Source: Phoronis australis (lineage: Eukaryota > Phoronida > Phoronidae). Taken from it: a DNA stretch of 64,000 nucleotides. Below, in pieces: positions 47,924-59,484 of the stretch (position 1 is the first letter of the stretch; every line of letters starts with the position of its first letter). The stretch is taken from NCBI GenBank assembly GCA_002633005.1, contig NMRA01000005.1:537913-601912 (forward strand), read 5' to 3'. The position numbers and the translations under genes were made by a program. Below the pieces are notes generated by a model. The model searched no databases. It was not told the origin of the DNA and saw only the letters and a program-made list of their open reading frames with translations.

Positions 47924-47973
47924 AGCAGCTCAGCTTCCTGCCAGTCGATAAGTTTTACATTATAGCTAGCAGG

Positions 47974-50900
47974 ATGCGAAATTTACGAGGTAAGTTATAA
48001 ATTCATGGCTTGGAATTTTCATTTTTATTAGGATTTCCTCTATTTATGTTTCAATTTCATATTATTTGATTTCCAGTTTCCTCTTTTTTCACCACTTAAT
48101 TTTATCATCATTTTTACTTTATTCATGCATAAAACGCAGTTAAATCAACCCCGTAAAATACTTCTATTATACACCCTATTTATTTGTAAAACAATACATC
48201 ACCTGGAAAATGTTCCTCTTTTTTGTCATGGGTCATTCGAAGCGCTGCAAAGTGTGCTGGTACATTTTCCAGGCAGCGCGTTACTTTACCGCAAGCCCGC
48301 GAAAGCACGCTTGTCAGGTTGTTTGGTAAACTTCTACCATGACGTCTTTAGAACCAAATTATTTCTGGTTGATCAGATTCAACACTTGGCAGCGCATCGC
48401 CTTGCGTAAGAAGTCGGTCTACCCTGATTCCGTGGAACAACTACTAGTAACTGACGTACATACATTTAGTTCAGCTGGCAACTTTACGATTTATTTCCCC
48501 TTCAGTTCTAGTTAAAAAGACATTGTTACGTGATGCTTGGAAACAACATCCTGTTGATAACGAGGGCTGTAATAACATTATCACCGATGTTTCCACGTCG
48601 CCAAAACAAGCATATACATATAAGAGCCTGATATTTAATGTGACCAACCTCAGATAGACAAACAATCTGAGGTCCAACCATAACAATAGTGGGATCCGTA
48701 AAATCTTGCGAGCACTACCGAATTTTTCGTTTACGTAGTTTGGCAATTTAATTAGTTTGGTTTTCGTTCACAGCTAAACTACGTTACCCTTTTTAAATCC
48801 AATTAACTAAAGCTAATCATGGCTTCGCTTTGACTCCTAATTCACTTGTCTGTTTTCATTTTGCAGGAACACTGTTGGCGCCAGTGGCGCTACTCATCTT
48901 TCAGTTGTGCTACATTCCAGCTACACACGGCGCTGGCATTGACCTTGGTTTGTGCGAGCCGGTTCACATAACATGTAGCTGCGGCTCCTCAGGAGTAGTG
49001 CAAGTTCAGATACCAGCGTAAGTAAAACACATAACGGGGGGGGGGTGAACCAGAACTTGGTATACCGGCCCGTTTTTCAATAAGAGGTTCCCTTTACCAC
49101 TAGTGAACGTGGAGACGCACATATCTTGCCCGGGCCTGAAATCACCCTCGTGAAATTTTGTAACATGTATACCCATGTAAGTCTCCCCATAGCTGTAGTT
49201 AGTAGAGAGGAGGTATATGTTATATCCCTTGATATTTACCTGATCGTGAGCATTACCTGTCATGAGTAGCCGTATTCAGTTTGTTGATTTTCTTTTACGT
49301 TTAATGGCTTTTGTTATTTTTTATCACAAAAACGACATTGAAAAAAATCGTACGTCTTTAGTGATACCAACGACATCCATTCGCCGACTGAGACTGACTG
49401 GATTTCTCAAGGATCGGGATTCTCCAGTCAATGTAATATAACTTGAGGATTGGATGTGAATGTAGCCTCAGCGTTGTATTGTGTGATGTGTCTCGGTCCG
49501 CCAGTGAGATATTGTTGTATTCCGTAACTAAGTGTAGAACACTCAATTACTTTGGAATACTAACTTAAAGTACATGCCGTGAATAATGCGCTTAAACGAA
49601 AGTCACGCACTGAAAGTGAGGAGTGACTTTATTTGACAAGTGAAAGGTTTACATACAAGTCACAAATGTGTGGGTTGCATGCACTAAACTTCGTTATTCA
49701 AAGTTCTACAGGAAATAACAGTAAACAACTTTAGGAACTTTCAGAACAATCATAAGAACCACTCTGTTGTGTTTACCATGTATGGTAATGGTCAGCTGTC
49801 TGAAGGCAATGATTCTGCGAATGACCATTACATAATCTAGTTTACTATAGAGTTCATCAAAACATGCGTGGATTGACTCAGCTGAACAAGTTGTTGCTAT
49901 AAACATCAACTATCTGCTAATACAGTAATCATATCAATAAAACTATCAAAACCAACATACTAAATAAAATATATCATGATTAACTCACGGATCTCATGAC
50001 AGTCAAGGATAACTCACGGATCTCATGACAGTCAAGGATAACTCACGCATCTCATGACAGTCAAGGATAACTCACGGATCTCATGACAGTCAAGGATAAC
50101 TCACGGATCTCATTACAGTCAAGGATAACTCACGGATCTCATGACAGTCAAGGATAACTCACGGATCTCATGACAGTCAAGGATAACTCACGGATCTCAT
50201 GACAGTCAAGGATAACTCACGGATCTCATGACAGTCAAGGATAACTCACGGATCTCATGACAGTCAAGGCCCTCTAAGCGAAAGCAAGTGAATCAAAATG
50301 TGTTAATGCATATTGGGATATTTTTAAAGTGGTGAAAACTACACAAAGATATTGTATCGCTGAGAATATTTTGACAACTTTCATACTTTATCTATGCTCC
50401 CATGCAATAAACAGGTTTTAAGAAATCTGTTTTTGTAATCAGTAAGTTACCTCAAGTTTTCTATGTCATACAATACCGGTGTCAATAGCCGGATATAAAT
50501 TGAATCTACGTCCCACGGTCTATTTAGGATCACATGTACAACAGCTCGTGCACTTGTAACACTCCCTTTCCTGTTAAGTGAAACCTCACAGGTTCTCCTA
50601 CGCTGAGACCTGGGATTCCTGGACTGAAAGAGTTGCCAGCATGTCTGTTGAAATAAGTAATTGTCATTCGAAATGGATTCAACAAAAACGTTAGCTTTCC
50701 ACTAAACTTTGACCGAATCTTCATTGTGTTTAAAATTATCAGACCCTGCACGCTCATCGACATCACTAACGTGGCAGAAATGACGTGGCGCGTTTTTCAG
50801 ACCATAGGCAGCACAGCACTGAAAAAAGTGGGGCTATAACCCCCCACCAGCCCCCTATGGTGCGCCGCCCATGTTGATATTAGTTGGATTGCGCATTATA

Positions 50901-53900
50901 ATTAACTATTCAACTCTAGCACCCGTTCCAAACGCCGTAACACCATTCAAGAGTCTATTAAATGCAAGCCGTTACATGCTTGCAGCTCACTAATATATTA
51001 CTACAATACATTATACACTATAACACTCTTCAACAAGCCCACAATGAGACGGCCTTTTCTTTGAGCAACGAGAACAAGTGTGAAGTCGCAATACCTAAGA
51101 GTTCTGGGATATAGCGGTACTTTCATCTGAGGTTGCCACTTTGTAAATTCGGCCCAAAATACAGATTGCCAATAGTCTCGAAACTGAATATAAACCAAAT
51201 CTTGGCATCAAGAGTAAACGTCGACTTGATCCTGGAGCGCACTGTTACACGCATGTAGGACTCGTTGAAGAGTGTTACGGTGTATAATGTATTGTTAGTA
51301 ATATATTACAGTGAGCTGCAAGCATGTAACGGCTTGCATTTAATAGACTCTTGAATGGTGTTACGGCGTTTGGAACGGGGGGCACTAGGGATTTAAGTAC
51401 AATGTGAAATTTGACAAAAATTTGGATAATTCATGTATCAAACTGATCAACCATAGGTGCACTTGGTTTTACCGATGGAGACCCTACTGCAAGGCGTGTG
51501 ACCCCGATATTGACGAGACCGCCCTCTGTGCACAATATAGGAATTGTTTGGAATGCAGCACAACTCGCGGTCAAGGCTGTACGCGCTGCCCACCAGGGAG
51601 AGTGGGAAAGCAGTGTAACGAAGGTAAGACGCTCTTGTTTGTTCAGCTAATAGACATAGACACTTTTAACCTTAACGACTTTCTAAAACCGCTCTGAGGT
51701 GGTGGCGTATTACAACTATTATTAAAATCTCTTGGTCGATTTACATCACCCTCTAGTCTATTTACACGGTCGGTATCGTCTTTACTGGTATTAACTACAC
51801 ATTGCTTCGGAACACTCTGGCTGGCCGTGAGAGTTGCCCTTTCATAAATCCGTGAGAAAGCTGCCGTTCGTACTAGTGCCAGGTTAGTTAGGCCCAGTAC
51901 TGATAAAAACTGGGAGAACCATGGTGGATGTCTTTGCACTGTCTGTTCATAGTACCGGTACGTTATTCTTGCAGATCCAGCACAGAGTAACGCACCAAGA
52001 ACCACGCCAGCCCCCACACCTGGCGATTACTGCGACGCATTTGGAAATCGCTATGTACCAGTAGACGGGTGTCGACGGTTTGAACAGTACGTTATCGATC
52101 GCAGTCTAACTGTACCCGCAGGCACATTGCCCTGTCCCGCCGGCCTGTTGTTCGACACATCAGTGTGTTCGTGTAACTTTGATGCTGAGGTCACGTGCGC
52201 TGGAGGAGGTAGGTCCACTCGATGCCAGTATAAACCGTCAAACCTATTGTTGGCAGACATATCTTACAGCTAGTTTACTGTAATGCTGAATTGTAGCCTA
52301 GCAGCAAACTGAGAAAGTTGCTAAAATGCTTTTCACATACAAAACAATGCTTTTGATCTGGCTTATTGTAGGTGTAAACCCGCCATCATGTGACATACCT
52401 GCAAACGATTCGCTGCTAAACGGCAGCGTGACAGTGACGTCATCCACAGACCCGCTGACCATTCGTTATAACTGCAACGAAGGTTTCCGACTGGAGGGAG
52501 TAGTAACCAATGAATGCGTTAACGGAGAGTGGACCAGTTCACCCCCGAGGTACGTGAAGAACAAAATTAACGAACAAAGTGTAGAAAAAGTTGTCTTACG
52601 ACAAAATTTAGAAACAGCTACATTGCAGCGACTATTGCACGATTTTCAAAAATCTTTTCAGATGCGTTGCCATCCCAGTTAGGCCTGTCAGATGTGAGGT
52701 ACCCCAACTTCCACCACGCGCATCTATAATTGTGGAAGGTTCGCAGACGAGTTTTCCAGTCGGCACAACGTAAGTCTTAACAAAGTGAAATCCATCTTGT
52801 TTAAGTTGGTGTTGAAAAGTGGTCATTTTATGTTATTAATGTTCAAATTAAAGTAGTCATTTTGGCAAAGTATTCCGGACGTCTCCGTCTCATTGAACAT
52901 TGTTCTTTTCAGCGTTAGAGTTGGTTGTGAACAAGGTTATAAGGTCATCGGATCACGTGACATTGTATGCACTCCCAGCGGTACCTGGCAAATTGAAGAA
53001 CCTATCGCGTGCACGCGTGACAGTAAGTAAAGTCTAAGAAGTATAGTGTCTGTAACATCAAACTCCCACAATGGGTTCATTCAAACAGCTTCGAACAACA
53101 TTCGCAGTCCGAGCACATTGCCGTAGTACTTTTCAATACCAGTACACTCTGGAATAAATCAGAGACGTTCATCTATCGTGGTACTTGGGAATACACAAAA
53201 CTCTGTTGTTTTCTGACGCAATATGACGCGAAAATGCAACTTAGAATTTTGTCTGTCGTGCCTACCTTTAAGTGTTTAGGTAGCACTCAAAAGTTTGTGT
53301 TGGTTTGTTGACTTCTTGAACAGCTAGGTGCACGTAGCTCCACCCACGGCCACAGTGAGAACAAAACCTGAAAATATGAACAGTATACTAGGCCAAATAC
53401 TTTTAAAAAAATGTCGCACAGAGTTAAAAAAATCTGAATCCGAGGTGAATTTTCTATTACGTTTCACCACGAACAAAAGTTTAACTTAAACTAACTAACT
53501 GCGAGCAAAAATACACCGAATTGGCAGTTTCACCCTAAGCTACGTTTCGCATGGTATTAATATTAACTGAGAACCAGTGCATTCAAGCTGCCAAAACCTT
53601 CCAGATTATAGAAACCAGGTGGGTGTCGACCAGTCAGATTTTTTTTCAAATTCAAAGAGTCTGAAGCCAGTATCTGAATTTTCAGAGTCTGAAGCCAGTA
53701 TCTGAATTTTAACTGTCCATTCACAAGGAGTAAAGGCTTTAAAAAGGCACAACTGAGTAAAATGGACAAGGGTTAACAGTTGTCATTTTTTCAATCAGAA
53801 CAGGCTCAAATATTAAACAATTGCCCTTGTTAACCTCCAAATGCAGCACAAATCTCAAAATGCCCTGCCAACCCAGTTGGCGCCAATTTTTGATGAAATC

Positions 53901-56900
53901 GTGGAGGAGAAGTAAGTTCAACTACGGCACGAAGATTCATTGTATTTTCTTCTTTTGCTCAAATATTGCCGTGGCTATCTGGATAGTACAGTACATCCAT
54001 TGAAAGAGGGCTATGGTCAGCATCTTAATTGATTCTAAAAATGTCTACTCCCCTGTTGAATTTACGCGATCACGAATGGCTAAGGGACTTCGGAAGCCGA
54101 ATACTCAAATGCCGCTAAACCATGCTCTGATGTTTAATTTCCCACCGGCAAGTTGGTCTCATCCAAAACGACGTTTTACGTTCTTTCCTTTTGCTGTGAT
54201 TGAAATTGGTTACAATAAACCGCCTGGATTTCCTGCCACGGCCATACTGACCGGAAACTTGTTGGAATCAATAGAGACCTGACACTGAATTCTTTTTGAG
54301 ATACGACAAAAACCTGGACGTACAAGTGAGATCGCGTGCATAACCTAGACCAAAGGAGATAGTCCTTAATCAAATACTTTGGGCATATTAGAGTGTATTT
54401 TTTCAATGTTGACACTTACGAGCTGTTCTTTTTACACTTATTTAGTTGCATACTGTGAGGATCCTGGTATTCCGAAGAATGGTGTCCGGAGAGTGGTTGA
54501 CCCCAGGAGCGCCACCATTAGGCGTCTGTACAATCCATTGAGGTAGGAGATACTAGAAACGCGGCTTATATGTGAGCGCTCAGTCACACTGTACCTCAGT
54601 TTATGTAAAGCCACCATCAAAATGTTGTTATTCTCTCCCGGCCCTCACTGGAGGGGAAACAAGCCCGCCTAATTCTCATTTACGCCGAACTAAAAAGAGC
54701 ATGAGGTTATTTCAACGTCACATTTAGCAAACCTTGCGAAAGCGCAAACTAGTGACTTCACCGGCTGCATCAACGGGTTTTGATCAATTCGACACGTATG
54801 GCGGTATAAAACATTCGAGCCACGTTCTTTTTGGTCTATACGTCTATATATTTGATTCAAAATGACGCGTTTTTGCTCAAACGTGTCGCTCCTAGGCGCA
54901 TGGAGAACTGAGTGCAGATCACTACTTTGGGTAATACTAGTATTTCCTTTAGATATCTTTATTAGTAAAGAATTGTTGACGAAGTGGTCTTGACCAGTGT
55001 TGTCATAACAACGTCCTTTTTCAATAAATTCCCTATCACTTTCAAAGTGAAATTTCGGAGTGAACAATTATGCGGCCCCAAAACCACGGCTAACAAAAAG
55101 CAACGCACCTTTGTTTCTGTTTATTAAAGTGAACTACATTTCATAGCAGCATCTTCGCCTGTCAGTCACCGCTGCTTATTGTAGCGGCCTTGTAATATTC
55201 TAACGTATGATCACCTTTGAACTTTCTAGGAGGTCAAGACTTTTCCACTCGACTCAAAGAGTTCAGGGTCGCCGCAGTCGATTAGGCAGGGACGTGAGGT
55301 CACCCACTGCACGTGTTCCTCCTGGTTATTTCCCACCAGACACTCGTCTGTTGTTTTCCTGCGAGAATCGACATTACAACCTGGTGGGGTCCCGCTCGCG
55401 TTATTGTCGCTCTAATGGATTGTTTACAGGAAGGCAACCCGCTTGTATCCCAGGTAAGACCCGGGGCCTGTAATTCCTGTATGATCTGGTCATTATTTCA
55501 ATTATACCATTGTTTGAAAGGACGACTTTCACCCAGGAGGCAAAAATTGTCCAAGGCGCAGTTCATGTTTGCGACTCAATCGGCTAATCGAGAAGAAGAT
55601 AAAGCTTACAAAAGTCAACTACATGTAAAACTTATTCTGGTATCCGGCATTTCGCTATAAAAACAAAATTGAATTTGGCCCCTTTTACTCGCATAAAATC
55701 CCTCTCATGATATTCCTAACCGTGTGTCTAATGGTTTCGATGTTATTGTTGATAGAAAAAAATCCTGTTATGCTTACGTATGAGAGCGATTTTCGTAGTT
55801 AAAGGCCTTCTAATTTGATTGTCGTTTTTAGCCTGTTAAATGGTGCGACATGCAGCGTTAACTATTTTTAAACACCAACAGATTATGTTTTTTTCGTAGG
55901 TTTTGTAATTTAACAAAACAGAATTTGAAAGTTGGAATCACATTGTCTAGTTGGCATTATCAGTGTAGGCAGCTTTTCAACAGTTCTCTCACGAGCTGTA
56001 TGTCTTTTACCCACGATCTTTAATTCCTTACTTGCGAACACAGTTGCGCTCAAAGCGGTTCGCATTCTTATAGGATACACTGCCTCGTTGGATCTGCAGT
56101 AAACTAAAAATAGTTGTATGCTACACCTGTTGGATATTGCGGTTCATGGGAGATAATCTTGTAAAAAAGTGTTGCGGCACGACATGAGAAATGAACGTTG
56201 TACTTGATTAAAGTGACCGTGTGGTCGGTGACTTTTTTACTAATAATTCAACTCGGCCACTATTAGGCAAATCTTACGCTAACAGGATATGCAGGCAAGT
56301 GGGCGAGAAAGCGTGCGCTGTTTACGCCCAGAGTATCCATCAAATTCTTCGAGGGCTTGATGGCGCCGTCATGGGTTGAAGTGAGCTAGTCACTATTGTT
56401 GGGCTTGGCTAAATGTGTTGAGACAACTTAGCCGTCGTAAGCAAGCAGGGCTGTTTAGTGTATGAGTTTCAAAGTAAAATAACTAACCTTAAGTAAGACC
56501 AACGACAAAAATAGCTGTTTTTAAAATTGAAAAGTAAATAGTAGCCGTCTTTAAATTTCTAAAATTGATGCATTATAAAAGAAATTAGAGAATAGGTTTT
56601 CTTTAGCATCGCAGCTAAGCCACGAACATTAATTTGTGAATCCATTAGGACGGGTTAGTAACTGTCTGGTGTAGGCTTGCTTAGGCGTTGGGGTAACAAA
56701 ACCCCAAATGTTGCCGTAGTAGTTGTCTCATGCACTTCATTTCTTTATTTCATGATAACTGAAATGTCACTGAGTCGGCGCCCTTGGACATGGGCTAAAA
56801 GTATTACGCCAATTCTTTCCCAGTATTATTTTCAGCATATTAATTTTTACTAATTTTTTTAGTTTCATTCACTTTGACCACCGACCAAAACTTGAGTTAC

Positions 56901-59484
56901 TTGACTTCTAATGCACCCGACGTTTTAAAGTACTAAGCCTTAGCTATCGAATCTGACGTGACTTCCTTGTTACAGCGTGTGGAAAATCTGGCGCGTCACG
57001 AACGGCTTTTATTACTAATGGTAACGCCACCCGGAAGGGGCAGTGGCCTTGGCAAGTGGCGTTATCGCGCAATGACCTGAATCTGGAGAGATCGTTCAAG
57101 CTTGTTTGTGGGGGTGCGCTCCTAAACGAACACTGGGTGGTAACAGCTGCGCACTGTGTCACCGACCCAGACACAGGATCTATTGTACCCAACAATCATT
57201 TCAAGATCCATCTGGGACGTCACTACAGAGACATGGCGGTAAACGACGAATCTGTGCAAGAGTTCAACGTAAGTAACATTTGAATAATGCATAACGTACC
57301 CAACGAATTTTAACTTGATCGTTTAAGATGAATGTAAGCTAAAAATGTAACTAAGCTAATCCCCATCCACTCTCGGATGCTATTGCCTATTGCTGTTGGA
57401 ATGTCTATCTTGTCACTAAGCCGCGTCATATTTACAGGTAACAGTCATTTCGGTACACGAGAACTTTATTGTTCACACTTTGGAGTCCGACATCGCGCTG
57501 TTGAAGCTTTCTGGTACAGGCGCTCGATTCAGTGATCGGGTGAGACCCGTGTGTTTGTCGTCATCCGAAGAAGAAAGCATCGTTCGTCTGCGTCCGGGAA
57601 ACCAGGGCATTGTCACTGGGTGGGGAACAACGGAGCACGGTGTGAACGCTGCCTCGCTGAGGCAGGCTTACATTCCTGTGATAGACTCGGAAGAATGTGA
57701 GGACTCTTATACTGAGCTAGGTGAGCATCATTTGGCGTGAGGGAGTTAACGGTGTGCATGTACTATACCGGTACGTTTCGGAACGGTGTGATGGGAACTT
57801 GGATGTAATGCAATGGAAGGACTTGGGACTTCGTCGTTTCAAAATAGCACCACTTTTCATGAACCCAAATTTCAGAGTACTATAATATTTCAAAATATAT
57901 TTGTGTTTAGCCAGTGTGAGCTTTTAAATTCATATCCATCTGGACCCTTTCGTGAAAGTGACTCACGATTTAAGACAGAAATTTGGTCTTACAAAAACGT
58001 TGTTAGCACATCACTCAATCTGGAAGTTATTTGTAAAAAAAATTGTCAGTGGGTAGTAGTTATTTGCATATTTTCAGATACTTAGTTCTTTTGCAAAAGC
58101 ATGTTTTAATTAATTTGCAGGAATAGTTATGTGGAGCGTAAGATCAAATTTTTGTTTTAAGCCTTAAGTCCTTATTCATGAAACAGACCCCTGTGGAACA
58201 GTTTACGCTATCCACAAGAAACAGTTTGCAAATTTACATGTAACCTCATGGTCCAGTACGGAACTTGTTTCTTGTTAGGAAACATGGCGTCATGCGTGCA
58301 CGTGCACCCAGGGGGGGGGCTCGGGGGCTCGAACGAAGTGGGCAAAAAGGTCCGCCCTTGAGCGACAATAAGTCCGAGAAAATGAGGCATACATGTAAAT
58401 CCATTAAACATGCGCAAACGCGTAATTCACAGTGGTGCTCCCGTTTTTTTTTTTTTTTTAGTCCTCCCACTTTTTTGTTACCAAGAGGTCCACAAAGTCA
58501 GGAATTTGAGCCCCCCCCCCATATTGAAGGCTGGGTGCACGCATGGGCGTTGAACGTGTTTTGAAAAGCGCATGAATCAATGGTATCACCTATTAATTTC
58601 TAGGGTACAACGTACCTGTAACGAGTCAGATGTATTGTGCTGGATTCAGAGATGGTGGCATAGACGCGTGCAATGGTGACTCGGGCGGGCCCATGGTGTT
58701 CAGTGAAGGCAGTGGTAAGTGTTCGAACAGTGGGTGTTGTGTGGCCCGGTAGACCTAGGCGCATTGAATCTTTCATGGCATAAACGTTCGCTTGGTCGGG
58801 TGGCGTTAGGTGGTAGACCCAGTTTAGTTCACTAGTCGGGTCGTGTTGTGTAACTCGTGGGCTCTATATAGGCGTTCACTAAGGAGAAGCGTTATGTTAG
58901 TAGCAAGTCCTTTACCATCAGTTCCCAATCAGTTTGCAGTTATGTATGCTTTGCGCATGAGTGGACTTTGGGGAGGTCCAGTCGGATGGCCTTCAGTACA
59001 GTCCAGCGTGAAACGACGAAGTACGTTTTCGACTTAAGAGCTAGAGAATTTGCCCTGTTGGAAATTATGGTCTCCCTCCAATTGGGATTCGCCAGTGTTG
59101 TCTTCACACGAATACATGGTCAGAAGTTGAAAATCGTAAACATTAACATTGTAAAAGAGTCGTTTGGACTCGGAGTCAACAGGAGAAGTGTGCTTTTGGA
59201 CGCAATTGTCGTTTAACATTGCCTGGCAAACGCCCATGCACGTAAGATTTTCAAACCCGACATTTGATGAAGTAGTGCACGTGCAGACAAGTTCAAAACG
59301 TCTGGGACGTCCAGGTTTACATTTTCCCCATTTCTTGTTTGCAGGCGACGCACGGCGCTGGATCTTGGAGGGACTCGTCAGTTGGGGAAGTCCAAGTCAG
59401 CGATGCGGTTCTCCTCAGGAATACGGTGGCTATACTAAGGTGGCCAAGTTTTTAGATTGGATTCGCGAGGTCATCAGTTATTAA
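47974..59484 (+). CDS. Factor C-like serine protease: Cys-rich LPS-type module, CBM14, three CCP, trypsin domain
   Basis: Thirteen exons (47974-47989, 48867-49017, 51457-51623, 51975-52208, 52372-52549, 52662-52769, 52913-53022, 54446-54542, 55230-55453, 56976-57268, 57438-57720, 58604-58714, 59345-59484) join with GT-AG borders and consistent phases into 703 residues. Signal peptide 1-27. GIDLGLC and [14 protein letters not shown] (57-70) match the LPS-binding N-terminus of horseshoe-crab factor C. Chitin-binding type-2 module about 130-187. CCP modules about 196-250, 260-318 and 325-426, the last with a long Arg-rich insertion. Protease from about 430, with catalytic His488, Asp544, Ser647 and trypsin-type Asp641. 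The chain junction reads RTAF-ITNG, keeping the Phe-Ile activation bond of factor C. By homology a secreted, microbe-triggered protease zymogen. It lacks the EGF, LCCL and C-type lectin modules of the crab protein. No break is seen. Confidence 0.92.
49981..50270. repeat. Minisatellite, ten copies of a 29 bp unit
   Basis: The unit AACTCACGGATCTCATGACA plus GTCAAGGAT repeats head to tail ten times in intron 2 of the factor C-like gene. Copy 3 has one change (CGCATC for CGGATC) and copy 5 another (CATTACAG). There are no unique spacers, so it is not a CRISPR array. The near identity implies recent expansion, and length polymorphism is likely. Confidence 0.97.
50803..50873. mobile_element. Mini-MITE (CATAGGCAGC/GCCGCCCATG ends), copy 3
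   Basis: Third member of the family at 34954 and 40233. It shares GCACAGCACTGAAAAAAGTG, GGGGCTATA, AGCCCCCTATGG and TGCGCCGCCCATG. It lies in intron 2 of the factor C-like gene. Confidence 0.7.
50919..51388. mobile_element. Foldback MITE, about 120 bp arms, 470 bp overall
   Basis: The left arm (about 50919-51035) contains CCGTTCCAAACGCCGTAACA and TGCAAGCCGTTACATGCTTG. The right arm (about 51265-51388) is its inverted copy with few differences. A roughly 230 bp unique middle separates them. It ends only about 70 bases before exon 3 of the factor C-like gene. Confidence 0.85.
51677..51744 (-). repeat. Repeat with coding-type conservation, copy 2 (NRPRDFNN)
   Basis: Reverse-strand copy of 35853-35920, inserted in intron 3 of the factor C-like gene. 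It carries the same 20-residue peptide frame, preceded by VNRLEGD in this copy. Confidence 0.5.
53656..53710. repeat. Tandem duplication, two copies of a 28 bp unit
   Basis: AGAGTCTGAAGCCAGTATCT plus GAATTTTC is present twice head to tail in intron 7 of the factor C-like gene. The copies are essentially identical. Confidence 0.85.
58288..58546. mobile_element. CATGCGTGCA-type MITE in intron 11
   Basis: Starts CATGCGTGCACGTGCACCCA and ends GGCTGGGTGCACGCATG. Inside are poly-G, poly-T and poly-C runs and the words AAAAAGGTCC and AGGTCCACAAAG. It is a diverged member of the CATGCGCGC family found at 36638, 37334, 46585 and 60781. Confidence 0.6.

Noticed and set aside
49981-50270. Regular 29 bp direct repeats resembling a CRISPR array
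   Set aside because: The copies abut with no unique spacers, lie in a eukaryotic intron, and no cas-like gene is present. It is a minisatellite.
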